A stretch of DNA of 64,000 nucleotides from Lepidostoma basale. Taxonomy: Eukaryota > Arthropoda > Insecta > Trichoptera > Lepidostomatidae. The position numbers were made by a program, and so were the translations under genes. A model generated the notes under the pieces. That model saw nothing but the letters and a program-made list of their open reading frames with translations, ran no database searches and was not told the DNA's origin. The stretch covers positions 248,001-312,000 of the forward strand of contig JAHDVF020001592.1 of assembly GCA_022606425.2 (NCBI GenBank), written 5' to 3'. Of the stretch, positions 41,106 to 51,559 are shown in pieces (within the stretch, counting starts at the first letter, position 1; the number at the start of each line of letters is the position of its first letter).

Positions 41106-41665
41106 TAACTAACTAACTAACCATCACGCCGTTTCCCCGAAGGGGTAGGCAGAAAGAATGGACTGCCACACCTTTCTTTCCTGACATATTTCTCTCGCTT
41201 CCTCAACATTCATACATCGTGTCATGCACGCGCGTCGATTTCTCTGACTCCTCACATGGCCGACATTCAATATTTGATTTATTTGATCGTGCCACGTTTT
41301 CCTCGGTCTTCCTCTATTTCTGGTACCATTTACATCATTAACATATAATTTTTTTACCATTCTTTCTTCATTCATTCTTTCCATATGTCCAAACCATCTT
41401 AATGATCCTTTCATTATTTTGTTCATGACACCATCATTCGCACCGCATTCACTTCTTATATTTTCATTCGACACTCTATCATACACAGAATATCCACACA
41501 TTCGTCTAAGAGATCTCATTTCTACTGCATTTATTCTACTTTCATCCTTCCTTTGCCAGTTCCATGCTTCGCTTCCATACATAAGGGTCGGTAGAAGAAC
41601 ACCATTGTGCACTGCCATTCTAGCTTTTTTGGATAGGTTTTTGTTTGCGATGACAACTATTATTA
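41106..41665 (-). pseudogene. LINE-A fragment, well-conserved 164-codon frame
   Basis: The minus frame 41618-41124 is open from MAVHNGVLLPTLMYGSEAWN through KDESRINAVEMRSLRRMCGY, SLRWFGHMERMNEERMVKKL, RGRPRKTWHDQINQIL and CQERKVWQSILSAYPFGETA, then stop, ATGG and CTAA/TTAG repeats. It is truncated near GACAACTA at 41660, a 5' end region shared with other copies (53385). One of the youngest-looking copies. Confidence 0.88.
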
Positions 41666-41714
41666 ATTTTATTATTTTATTGAATCGCTATTAACATCAT
41701 TACAGCGCGAGCCA

Positions 41715-41885
41715 ATATTGATTCTTGTGACAAGTGATAGGTAGGTAATCTATCGCCATTTAATTGTCATGTGAATCCTTCTCCAATATAAAGACAGTGT
41801 TGCAATCACACTGCCATAGCCGGGAATCGAACCCGGGACCTTCGGGGTAGCATTCAAAGCATTTACCACTCGGAGGTCGTCAAGT
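41715..41885 (-). mobile_element. tRNA-derived SINE (family S)
   Basis: Minus strand: A-box region near 41870 is mutated (GACCTCCGAGTGG), B box GGTTCGATTCC is intact (about 41822-41832), then ATTCACATGACAATTAAATGGCGATAGATTAC. Confidence 0.75.
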
Positions 41886-42089
41886 CGTCGTCGGCCAAGG
41901 AATAAAAATTGCGAGACCATAAAAACAGCGTTTTATAATTTAATAGTTAATACTGTTGAAGTATCATAGTGTTTTGGGCAAAACAATGAAATATTCAAAT
42001 TAAAAAATAATAAAATTAGGATTTTCGAAAAGCCAGTAAAAATGTTATAATGTGATTTTTATTATTAAATATTTATTATTAAAAAATAA

Positions 42090-42420
42090 ACATTGATTCT
42101 ACAAGTTTTATTCATTTTTATGGAAATGTCATTTCTCGCATTGCTAGAGAATTATCAAATATCTTATAAGATGAAAATATTTGATAATTCCATTGCAAAG
42201 CGAAATAATTCTCACCAATTAGATATGAACTGACGTTTTCATAAATGTTAATAATTTAGTGAGGACTATTATATCATTGCTCAAGAAACCATTCGTACGA
42301 AAACAAAAAAGTCTGTTTTCTAGAAATTATATTTTATGAGAATGATCCGGCGTTTACTTCTTAAAATTTACCGAGATTTCTTCTAAAATATAATGTCCTC
42401 TTGGAAACTTAAATTATTGG
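42090..42420. repeat. MITE family P, composite copy
   Basis: GAAATGTCATTTCTCGCATTGC, GAGAATTATCAAATATC and GATATTTGATAATTCC form the palindromic core. A terminus TCATTGCTCAAGAAACC lies near 42275 and a further arm (GTCTGTTTTCTAGAAATTATATTTTATGAGAATGA) follows. Confidence 0.6.
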
Positions 42421-42731
42421 GGTAATATTTGTAATTACAAAAAAAAGTTTGTCGCTTTCACAAATTAAATATATAAACCTAATTATCTACCCTTGGAATC
42501 TTAAGTATGTCTCATTTGTGCGCAATATGATTTGGTTCACTCCCAAGATGGAAACATTGAAATTTCATGGATAATCAACTCACACAATTAACACAAACTC
42601 TCTTAGATCCACTACTTACAGCATCGGATGCTGAGACTGAGATGAAAATGATTTTAACATGACTAAAAATTATTATCATTCTTGTAATTCTGATGACAGA
42701 TATTTGTAATTAATTACGCTACAACTAGGAT

Positions 42732-43515
42732 ATGGGATGGGAGAGCAAATTGTCAATTTACTGTTATGCAGACGATGCTATACTCATAGCTGAAAACAAT
42801 AATGACTTACAAAAAATGCTAGACAGACTACATCTCGTCTGTAAGAAATACAACATGACGAGCTCTATTGAAAAAACAAAATGTATGACCTTTCCCGAAA
42901 CACCCAAAACATGTAACCTGCTTATAGAAAATCAACCCATAGAATTGGTCAGGACCTTCAAGTACCTAGGCATAGACCTGATGGGAGTAGCTGATCTGCG
43001 GGAAGAAATACTAGCCCAAGTAAACAAGGCAGCTGTAATCTCTGGCGCTTTAAAACCCACAATATGGAAAACTAAGTCATGGCCATTAACAGTAAGATGA
43101 GAATCTATAAAGCACGCGTAAGACCAATAATAACATATGACATCGAAGCAAGGGCAGACACAGTAAGGATCAAACAAGTTTTGAGGACTTCCGAAATGAA
43201 GACACCGAGGACAATAGCAGACAAGACGCTGAGAGACTGCGTGAGGCACACCAGAATAAGAGAGATATGTGAGGTTGAGGATATTATAAAATGGAGCAGA
43301 CAGTGAAAAAGGGACTGATACGGTCATGTTTAAAGAATGGACACCACCAGACTCCCCTATATTGCACTGCATAATCATAAGCTTCATGGGACTCATCCTC
43401 GTGGAAGACCTCCTAAAAGATGGAAGAACAGATGGGAATCTGCCTCACAGGAGGAGCAACACCCTGGAGAACAGACCACATAGGTCTACAACAAGGAAAA
43501 ATAATAAGAAGTTTT
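42732..43515 (+). pseudogene. LINE family E reverse transcriptase fragment
   Basis: The frame 42732-43100 contains SIYCYADDAILIAENNNDLQ with the YADD catalytic motif, then MTSSIEKTKCMTFPETPKTC and ELVRTFKYLGIDLMGV. A +1/-1 shift near 43075 continues as MAINSKMRIYKARVRPIITY, DIEARADTVRIKQVLR, LRDCVRHTRIREICEV and finally a degenerate HGRPPKRW. It ends at AATAATAAGAAG. It is the longest family E copy here, lacking the endonuclease and N-terminal RT. Confidence 0.78.
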
Positions 43516-43639
43516 CATGGCCGATTTAATATATAAACAAAAAAATATTTAACGAACATTATTCTATAGTCCATTGTTTTGGCCAAAAAACTATGATAGT
43601 TCAACATTTTTACTGTTAAAATTTAAAACACATGTTTGT

Positions 43640-43900
43640 GATTAGCAGTGCAAGTCCACCAACAGGTCCTCCAGGTACTCTCGGCGTGGGCGTCCCCTAG
43701 AGTTTGTCCCCTCGATTATACCCTCCATTATGGCATGCATGAGGCCTTTTTGTCGTATTGCATGGCCGATCCATCTTGCACGCCTTTCGGACAAGGTCCT
43801 GAGCAGGTACCTTCCTCCTTCGATTCTTTGGAGAACCTCCTTATTTGTAATGTGGTCTCTCCAGGAAATTCCTAATAGTCTTCTATTGGACCACATTACA
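43640..43900 (-). mobile_element. LINE family F C-terminal fragment
   Basis: The minus frame 43896-43642 reads MWSNRRLLGISWRDHITNKE, LLRTLSERRARWIGHAIRQ and NSRGRPRREYLEDLL, typical of an RTE/CR1-group C-terminus. Confidence 0.7.
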
Positions 43901-43984
43901 AAAGCCTCTCCCTACATTACCAGTCCCATAATCTAATATAAAAATTCAGCTTAAATTATTTTTACCCGAGAAAATTTAATAAGT

Positions 43985-44150
43985 ATTATTATATAATATT
44001 TTATGGAAATGAGTTCTTTCGCCTTTCGGCATTATCAAATGTTTAAGACAATTAATTTCGCATGTGATAATGCCTTAGACAGGCGAAACATGTCATTCAC
44101 ATAAAATATCACAAAACGTCTATAAAATAGACGTTTTCATTCGTACTATT
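43985..44150. repeat. MITE family P, clearest palindromic copy
   Basis: TTTTATGGAAATGAGTTCTTTCGCC, GGCATTATCAAATG and GTGATAATGCC, AGGCGAAACATGTCATTCACATAAAAT form inverted halves. The outer arm is ACGTCTATAAAATAGACGTTTTCATTCGTA. Confidence 0.75.
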
Positions 44151-45055
44151 TATCTTTATTTTATATTATAGGAACTATAAGGATTTCTAGGACATTATCA
44201 AATATTTTTAGATTACGCAACTCGATAATTTGATGATTCATTTACTTCTCTTACATAAGAAATTATCCTCTAGATTTAGTCTCTTCAACTTTGAACTGGC
44301 TTTTAGTACCGTATGTCTTTATATACGTTTAAGGCATTCAAAACGTGGAGTTCACACATTTCAGAGTAAAATAAATGAGTTATTTGAAGTAGTTAAAGCT
44401 ATTAAAACAAAAGTGGGTAACACAGTTAAAGCTTAAAACGGGCAAACTTTTACCGTTCAAATTTACGTGCATTATGATGGATACGTAATTTATTTCTTTC
44501 ATATTATATGATTATATAATATGTACTTATAAAGCTTATGAAACTTGGATCATAGCCAAACATATGAAATTTTGAATATGGAAAATAAAAAAAATCTTTA
44601 TAAAAGATATTTGTTTGATTTCATTTGTTTTTCAAGTTTCTCAACATAAGACGGTAGCGAGCTGCCGAAAGCAGTCGAAACTAGAAGAACAAATGTAATA
44701 AAACTGTATATTATAAAAATTTAAAACAAATAAAATAAATATAGGTAAAATTTCCAAAGGCAACATTAACAATTTAACTCTTGTATGAAACCTTAAAGTT
44801 GAATATTACGAGTATTTTGTTTATTAATAAGTCTCTCATTTGACTTGATTAGCGTATTTTTTCTTTGTTTCATACTATTATTTGTGCATGTTTCTTTAAA
44901 ACCATTTTTAATACAATATACAATTGTGAAATTAAAAAAAAAATACAGATCTGAACACAAAAAAAACATAAGATATTTAAAATAATAAGAACAATTAAGA
45001 AAAAAGAACCAATTAGAAGAACAAGAGAAACAAATATCAATTTTATACATTATAT
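44151..45055. other. Intron 1 sequence, unassigned
   Basis: Open frames at 44230-44436 and 45050-44793 lack recognisable domains. Confidence 0.4.
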
Positions 45056-45059
45056 TAGA

Positions 45060-45440
45060 GATAGATGTTTTTTGAGGGTATCCTCACTATAGTGGAAGAT
45101 GTCCACGTACGAAGAGATGCGGTTTAGAAAGATTATTGCCCTGCCCACGGGCATAACCTTAGGTAAATTGGTTCTACACAGTGGCAGGTGAAATAATCTG
45201 TTACATTTGTCGCAGATAATTGCCAGGGACAAACAAAATCAAGTTATTCAAAATATCAGAGTTATGTATTCGACCACGAATCAGTTGAAAAAAATGAACA
45301 CCCAAATGGATAGTTCGTCTTATTTCCAATGATTGGTAGTCCAGCATACCCAGCAAGAAATCAATTGGGTATAGCCAGGGGTAATAACCGTTTTTTGAGG
45401 TACGAAAAATGTAAGAACTTTTTCTGTACCTTTTCAATCA
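45060..45440 (-). mobile_element. LINE family K C-terminal fragment in intron 1
   Basis: The minus frame from 45437 reads GYYPWLYPIDFLLGMLDYQS, LEIRRTIHLGVHFFQLIRGR. After a frameshift it continues LAIICDKCNRLFHLPLCRTN and LPKVMPVGRAIIFLNRIS before a stop. It joins the LLGML and MPVGRAI motifs in one copy. Confidence 0.7.
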
Positions 45441-45754
45441 ACAGGCAATATTTAATTTCATACGGTGCCTACACCACTGTAGGGTCCAAGCGGAGTACAG
45501 GAGGAGTTGGAGGTGAAGAATAATGTAGGCTAAGGCTCGATGTGGGCTGTAGGGCCATTGAAGAAAGAATAAGAAGATTACCGTATATGTATTATATTAT
45601 ATACGAGTATTAGATACTTTTTTGTGTACCAACAAAAATAAACAAGGAAATGACCAGTTGACCAGTTTAGATTGCTACAGGCAGGAAAAGGATGGATTGT
45701 GATGTACTAGTATTTACAAATCTATTAAATAAAAATGTTTCATGTTTCCTTCAG

Positions 45755-45901
45755 GTGGAATCTTCCACGAGAGCAACTACGATGCTGAGGTCGCCTTCAA
45801 GTATGCGATTGACCGGGTCAATATGTACAACAAGGATTTTGAGATATCGGCTGTCATCAAGACGATTTCATCAACAGACAGTTTCAAAGCAGGAAAAGTG
45901 G
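45755..45901 (+). CDS. GRIK: Kainate receptor exon 2: start of amino-terminal domain
   Basis: Bounded by TTCAG at 45750-45754 and GTAAGA at 45902. It reads GIFHESNYDAEVAFKYAIDR, VNMYNKDFEISAVIKTISST, DSFKAGKV, the first strand-helix unit of the clam-shell domain (GGiF...elAFkyAvdriN). Phase 1 on both sides. The FKYAIDRVN helix is strongly conserved in kainate and AMPA receptors. Confidence 0.92.
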
Positions 45902-46059
45902 GTAAGAAATAAAAAACAAACTAAATTATTTCTCATATTGTCTTAACTAAATAATTTTTAAACTGTCTTGACTAAAATTTTTCTCAAATTCTTCTTCTTC
46001 TGATTGTATTTGTGATATCGACTTTCTGCCTGTGATGAAAAATAGTGAGTTTTTAACTT

Positions 46060-46325
46060 AAAAAAAAACGTATTTTTACTTTGTTTTTTTATTTTATATC
46101 ATTGTATTTTATATTATTTGTTTTAGATTTATTTTGTGGGTGTTGGACGATCGAAGTGTGCGCGGGAGATGCCTATTGGTGGCGATGAGGTTCGCAACCC
46201 ATCACAACGCGCCTCCCGCAGGGCGAAAAGAGAAGGATGGAGTGCCGCATCAGTAAAAGTGTGACAGTCCATCCTTTCTGCCTACCCTTTCGGGGAGACG
46301 GCGTGATGGTTAGTTAGTTAGTTAG
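46060..46325 (+). mobile_element. Repeat B, 5'-truncated copy in intron 2
   Basis: From TTATTTTATATCATTGTATTTTATATTATTTGTTTTAG to GGAGACGGCGTGATGG and TTAG repeats. It matches 1500-1742 with few differences across about 265 bp, so this copy and the 1.7 kb copy are recent relatives. Confidence 0.8.
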
Positions 46326-46756
46326 TTAAAAACGTGAAAACTATTCCGGAATTTGTGAGTTTGAAATATTTATTTTTTCAATGCAGAAATCCAAAATTCT
46401 CCATATAAAATTATGTTTTGAAAATACAAAAGTGCCAGGAGTTCATGACGTGCTAGGAGGTATTGGACGTTACGTATTAGTAATAGGGTTGGCCATGCAA
46501 CATAATGAGGAGTCTGGATGGATCCATTCTACTCACTTGTGCCTACCAGTCTCTTCTCCTTTGGCTTACCCACCTAACGACATCCGGGAACTCGCATATC
46601 TTCCTTATTCTATCTAATAATGTCTTGCCATTTATGTTTTTGATCGTCTTCATTGACACTCTTAGCGCGTTTTTTTTTAATTGTAATGTCTGCCCTGGCC
46701 TCAAAACCATATGTCATGTCATGATTTATATTCATATTATTGTTATTGTTTCACAG

Positions 46757-47014
46757 CTTGCGAGTTGACGACAGAAGGCGTGGTAGCCGTGGTGGGTCCT
46801 GACTCCCTGGAGTCAAGTGGGATAGTGGAATCTGTGTGCGAGAACCTGGAGGTGCCTTGCGTGCAGTCGTTCTGGGACCCTGACCCCACCGATCGCGGCA
46901 CGAAGATGGCCATCAACTTCTATCCCGACCACCAGCAGGTCGCTATAGCCCTGGCCGCTCTGGTGGCAGACTACGATTGGACCAGCTTTACTATACTGTA
47001 CGAGGATGACGAGG
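46757..47014 (+). CDS. GRIK: Kainate receptor exon 3: amino-terminal domain
   Basis: Acceptor TTTCACAG, donor GTAAGT at 47015. It encodes ACELTTEGVVAVVGPDSLES, SGIVESVCENLEVPCVQSFW, FYPDHQQVAIALAALVADYD, WTSFTILYEDDEG. It carries the family landmarks AVVGP, the cleft-lining IPHI-equivalent VPCV, and the W..FTILYED strand. Phase 1 in and out. Confidence 0.95.
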
Positions 47015-47038
47015 GTAAGTTTTTGAGGGCCAGAGATA

Positions 47039-47890
47039 ATATTCAAACTAATGCTTGAACATTTAAAAATAACCGACATTCTTCAAGATTAAAAATAATG
47101 TTTGAACATTAACAACAAACAAACAGTAATCAAGATTCAAACTAATGCTTGAACATTTAAAAATAACCGATATTTTTTAAGATTAAAAATAATGCATGAC
47201 AATTAACAACAAACAAACAGTAATCAAGATTCAAACTAATGCTTGAACATTTATATTAAGAACCGAACATTTTTCAAGATTCAAACTAATGCTGAAACAT
47301 TTATAAATAACCGATATTCTTCAAGATTCAAACTATTGCTTGAACATTTATAAAGAACCGACATTCATTCAAGATTCAAAATAATGCTTGAACATTTATA
47401 AAGAACCGATATTTTTCAAGATTCAAACTAATGTTTGAACATTTATAAAGACCCGACATTCTTCAAGATTCGAAATAATGCTTTAATATTAACAACAAAC
47501 AAACAGTATTCAATATTCAAACTAATACTTGAAGGATTAATTGTATCTCAATAGAGACGAAGATGCAAATTGGAAACAGAATATGGTGATCCAGGTGTTT
47601 ACAGGACTTATGACCTGTCATTGGTTGGGTTAAGCGCACGCTTTATGTGATACAACATTCCCCATTCCACCCTTCCAACGACCACCATGTCTGACAAATT
47701 TTTGGAAGTTGTATATATGCTACTATGTAACACCACACTTTACATTGGCTACCGCCAAGGCTACAAAAGCCTGCCGCCTTTAATGTGTTGCTAGATAACG
47801 CCTGGAGATGTTAAGATAATAATAATAAGAGGGTTAACAACAAACCAACAGTATTCAAGATTCAAACATATGCGTGAACATTAAAAACCA
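47039..47890 (+). repeat. Intronic minisatellite, interrupted by repeat M
   Basis: About ten copies of a ~48-bp unit (AAGATTCAAACTAATGCTTGAACATTTATAAAGAACCGACATTCTTC) plus some units carrying ATTAACAACAAACAAACAGTA. It starts 25 bp after the exon 3 donor. The array resumes at 47831 after the inserted repeat M. Confidence 0.8.
47533..47817 (+). mobile_element. Repeat M, most complete copy
   Basis: About 285 bp, starting AGGATTAATTGTATCTCAATAG and ending AACGCCTGGAGATGTTAAG. Other pieces lie at 15165, 20760 and 36595. No ORF; probably a non-autonomous element. Its insertion inside a tandem array fixes the approximate boundaries. Confidence 0.65.
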
Positions 47891-48329
47891 ACACACTTTT
47901 TAGAATTTAGTATGTTTGTAAGCAAGCACTGGCATAATCATTTTTTGTAAAATTAGTTTAAGTTTCACTCGCAAATAGAATGAAATTTTAGTATACAATA
48001 TACAATGCACAACATTTGGTGGGTTATTGTGCAACAGAAATAGGTCGCAAACCAATGGAAATGAAACGCTTATGCGGTGAACAAAATTGAAATGACATTA
48101 CGCCAACAAATCCGCAGTTTCGCTCAATATGAAACAATTGACCCGACCGGTGAAGTTTTCAAATTATGAGTATTTGAGCTTTTCATTACTCGGTGCACTT
48201 TGTTCGTGAAATTCAGGCCGTAAATAACGGAATTATACTAGCAGGCCTATAAATCATAGTCCGAATGAAAAAGCTCTATAAAAGCTTACAAGGCGGGCGA
48301 GTGCTTTTTTTAGCTATCATTTAAAGCAA
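47891..48329. other. Intron 3 sequence, unassigned
   Basis: Nothing supported; it adjoins the broken 3' side of a mariner element, whose missing end I could not find here. Confidence 0.4.
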
Positions 48330-49133
48330 AGCATATTTTAGACATTCCAATTGAAGCTCTTCTAATTTGGTAGCCGTCTGTTGTGCAGTGTGTGGTCTAG
48401 CGTTATCATGAAGCAGCAGTGGCCTAGAGCGATTAACCAGCCTCGGTTGTTTAGCAGCTAGCTTTTCCATCATGGTTTGCAGTTGCTGACAATAGACATC
48501 TGCCGTAATCGTCTGGCCAGATTTAAGAAAGCTGTAGTGAACGACACCAGCACTAGTCCACCAAACGCTCACAAGTAACTTTTTTGGAGTCAATTTTCGC
48601 TTTGGGCATGGTTTGGCTGGTTTGGAAGGGTTCAGCCATTGCGATGAGCGCTTCCGATTATCATACAGGATACACTTTTCATCACAGGTAATGATTCGAT
48701 TCAAAATCCCTTCATTATTGTGCAGGTTGAGTAATGCAACGCAGCAGTCAACGCGCGTTTGTTGATTTGCTTCACTCAATTCGTGAGGTACCCACCTTAC
48801 AAGCTTTTTCACCTTCCCAATTTGCTTCAAGTGGATTAAAACACTTTTATCACTAACACCGCAGCCTGCAGCTAACTCGGACGTGGTTTGCGATGGATCC
48901 GCTTCCACAATAGCCTTCAATTCTTCATTATCAACTTTGGTCTCCGGCCGTCCACGGGGCTTGTTCTGCAGATCGAAATTTCCAGAACGAAAACGTTGGA
49001 ACCAAAAACGCACTGTGTTTTCTTTTGCGGCATCGTCGCCATGCACATCATTAATCCTTCGAGCCGTTTCTGCAGCACTGGTGCCACGGTGGAACTCGTA
49101 CTCGTAAATAACGCGATATTTCAAGTTTTCCAT
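48321..49133 (-). pseudogene. Mariner transposase, truncated
   Basis: The start at 49133 gives MENLKYRVIYEYEFHRGTSA; 270 codons follow. Helix-turn-helix region ~10-110 includes ETARRINDVHGDD, NTVRFWFQRFRSGNFDL and RGRPE. The linker has WVPHEL. The first catalytic Asp is in ITCDEKCILYDNRKRS (the usual DEKW is DEKC) and the second is in LLLHDNARPHTA. The frame ends at LEELQLECLKYALL, before the PYSPDL third-Asp region, so the D,D34D triad is incomplete. Usual length is about 345 residues. Not functional. Confidence 0.9.
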
Positions 49134-49323
49134 TTTGTAAACTGAGTGACGCAAAGAAAAAAAAACAATTGAGGAAAAAACAAATGAATTATAATTTTCG
49201 AAATACAAATACTTGAGTAAATAGCTGTATAAATTTGAATTTGGAATTCCTAACCAAAGAAAAGATATTTGAGATCAAAGTTGCCAGTACGGCAAAACGT
49301 CAATTTCATATGTAAGGACCTAA
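48330..49323 (-). mobile_element. Mariner element, 3'-truncated, in intron 3
   Basis: The 5' terminal repeat on the minus strand starts TTAGGTCCTTACATATG at 49323 and is preceded by TA. The transposase frame follows. The element stops around 48330 without a matching right terminal repeat, so roughly the last quarter is lost. Confidence 0.8.
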
Positions 49324-49744
49324 TATATAAATAAAAACAGTATTCAAAAGGAATAATAACATAAATAACCAAATTCCAGCTTATTTTCCATTAGTATATA
49401 GTACATTAAAAACTTTTCCCCTATACAATCTAGCTAAAAAATAATAATACTACCATATACTTTTGTCACTTTTGTTATTTGTGTAATTTACTTCTTTTAT
49501 TGTTTATCTTTTATTTCTTTCTCCTTTAATTTATTGTGATTCATCGTTATTGACTCTATACTATGTGCAATTGTTCCTTCTAATTACTGTTATTATTACT
49601 TTTATTATATTTTCCACCTTGAATATTTTCTCCTAAAAAAAAAACTAACCGTTCTTTAAATTAAAATATTTATGGTGCCTAACGCAACTCCAGCAAGAAC
49701 TTCAAAATTATATCAAAGAAATTATTCAAATTGACATAGGAACA
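49324..49744. other. Intron 3 sequence, unassigned
   Basis: A+T-rich; nothing supported. Confidence 0.4.
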
Positions 49745-49915
49745 AATACACACAAAGGTTCGAAAAATCACGAAAATTTTACATTTGATATATTATTGTA
49801 ACACCTGATGATGTCAACATAGGTTGACGAAACAGCTGTCGCGTAAAATAAAATACAACTGTGATACATAAAACAAAGTTATTTAATTTAACAGTTTATA
49901 AAGTACAAAAGTTTA
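49745..49915 (+). repeat. Repeat N, best copy
   Basis: Runs from TTCGAAAAATCACGAAAATTTTACATTTGAT through the hammerhead-like core to GATACATAAAACAAAGTTATTTAATTTAACAG. The flanks on both sides recur at 2027-2112 and 34490-34640. Confidence 0.65.
49805..49840 (+). ncRNA. Hammerhead-like RNA motif (repeat N), best copy
   Basis: CTGATGA 49805-49811, extra T, stem II GTCAAC (49813-49818)/GTTGAC (49823-49828) with ATAG loop, GAAA 49829-49832, palindrome CAGCTG 49833-49838, cleavage-type TC 49839-49840. Stem I would pair C49804 with G49841 but has mismatches further out. This fits a minimal dimeric hammerhead such as those in Penelope-like elements. The extra U before stem II and lack of a folding test limit certainty. 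Confidence 0.55.
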
Positions 49916-51084
49916 TAAGATACATTCAAATATGAGCTGCAAATGTCGTATGCCATAAAATCATGTTTTACTGCAAATATAGCCAACGGCACGATTGGGG
50001 TTAAAGGTGTATCAAAAGTTCGATGTGTTCCATCTTAATGAAAGTGATTTTAAAAAATTGGTTGGAGCAACCTTTCATGGCGAATGAAACTAGTTACTCT
50101 ACTTTTTCTTTCTTGTCTTTTTCTTTTTTTAATATTTTAGAATTATATTTCATCTTTAATTATTTATTATTACTAGTACTCTAGTTTTCTCTTTAATTTA
50201 TCAAAGTGTTACTTTATTCTTATAATATATTTAACCTTGTGTCAGTTGTTATATAATATTTGTAGTAGCATGTAATATGCCTTGTTTTGTTGTCTCTTTG
50301 TATTTGAATTTATATACTGTATTTGAAGGTTAATTTGAATAAATTGAGAATAAAGCTAATCCAAGTCTATATATCTATCTGGCCATAGTCGATGACACAT
50401 ATGATTTTTGAATATGAAAATTTTACTGTGGATAGATACGTACAATTGCGGCTAGATGGCATTATTACATTTATTTTGAATTTTAACTGTCATTCCTTGT
50501 TTTTCCCTGTAGTCTTCATTTGCTGTTTGTTACCCTAAAAAATAATATAATAATAAATAAATAAATGGTAAAAATAGCCATAATGTTGTCCAACCTCTTT
50601 TCTTTTTGTTACTCTCCAATCGAAATCGATTGGAGAGTAACAAAAATAATAAGTAGATTAGTAGATTGAAATAAATTATAGTTTTATATTATTATTACGG
50701 AAGTAATTTCGTATTAATAATAAAAATATCCTGTCCCTGAAGACCTTGTAGTGTTTAATAAATCCAGAATTTTGCTAGGATTTCCATCAGCTGACCACTT
50801 GAGCAAATAACTTTATTGATATTGGACTTGAATGCCTTTTAATGGGAACTAACAATATACTAGCCCCAAAGTAAACCGATACAAGGAAAAACAGTTTTAT
50901 TGTGCTATTATTAACTGCGATCAATATTTATGAGGGTGTATTAATTTCGATGTCGCCATCTATAATTCACTTTCTTGATACTGGCTACAAAACATTGATT
51001 TACTAAACTTTTAGAAATTGCTCCGTAGAATTAAATTCACCTTTTACACGAGAAATAATTGGAAAACACTGCTAGTAAATGGAG
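49916..51084. other. Intron 3 sequence, unassigned apart from a hairpin
   Basis: About 1.1 kb A+T-rich. The only structure noticed is the perfect hairpin at 50603-50646. Confidence 0.4.
50603..50646. repeat. Perfect 20-bp hairpin
   Basis: TTTTTGTTACTCTCCAATCG, loop AAAT, then the exact reverse complement. In eukaryotic intronic DNA this is unlikely to be a terminator; it could be a tiny foldback element or a replication-slippage product. Confidence 0.8.
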
Positions 51085-51555
51085 ATCTTACAGCCTGGTT
51101 TGATATCAATAAAGGTGTCAAACAGCGTAATGTCCCCGTGGTTATTTAATCTATATATGGACAAGTGTATGAAAGAGCTGAAAGGGTTGGGTATAGGTGC
51201 TAAATATCGGAGTGTCAGTAAGCTGTCTCTTGTATGCAGATGACGCTGTACTACTTGCAGACAACGAGCACGAACTACAAGTCCTGGTGAATTGTATGTA
51301 TGAGGTATGCATGCGAAATGATCTGATGATGAATGTTAATAAGTCTAGAAATATAGGAAAGCCGAGGAAAACGTGGCACAATAAAATATTAAATGTCGGT
51401 CACGCGAGTAGTCGGAGAAATCGACGTGCGTACATGACACGGTGTATGAATGTAAAGGAAACAAGAGGAGGACGCCAGGATAGAACAGTGTGGACGTTCA
51501 TTATTTTTACCTACCCTTCCGGGGACACGGCGTGATTGTAAGTCAGTTAGTTAAA
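51085..51555 (+). pseudogene. LINE-A copy with internal deletion joining RT palm to C-terminus
   Basis: Upstream codons resemble the AWFDINKGVKQ.CNVPVVI RT box. The frame 51197-51535 has SCLLYADDAVLLADNEHELQ with YADD, VLVNCMYEVCMRNDLMMNVN and KSR. It then jumps directly to NIGKPRKTWHNKILNVGHAS and YPSGDTA. About 500 bp between the KSKVMVFE and RNRGRPRKTW positions are missing, yet the frame stays open. The end is GGCGTGATTGTAAGTCAGTTAGTTA. Confidence 0.8.
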
Positions 51556-51559
51556 CTTT

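Noticed and set aside
44793..45050. Cys/Phe-rich membrane peptide
   Set aside because: An A+T-rich antisense frame of low complexity with no support.
47039..47530. CRISPR-like array
   Set aside because: The units are diverged tandem copies without unique spacers of constant length, in an insect intron.
50603..50646. Rho-independent terminator
   Set aside because: The hairpin followed by A-rich sequence lies within an intron of a eukaryotic gene; bacterial terminator logic does not apply.
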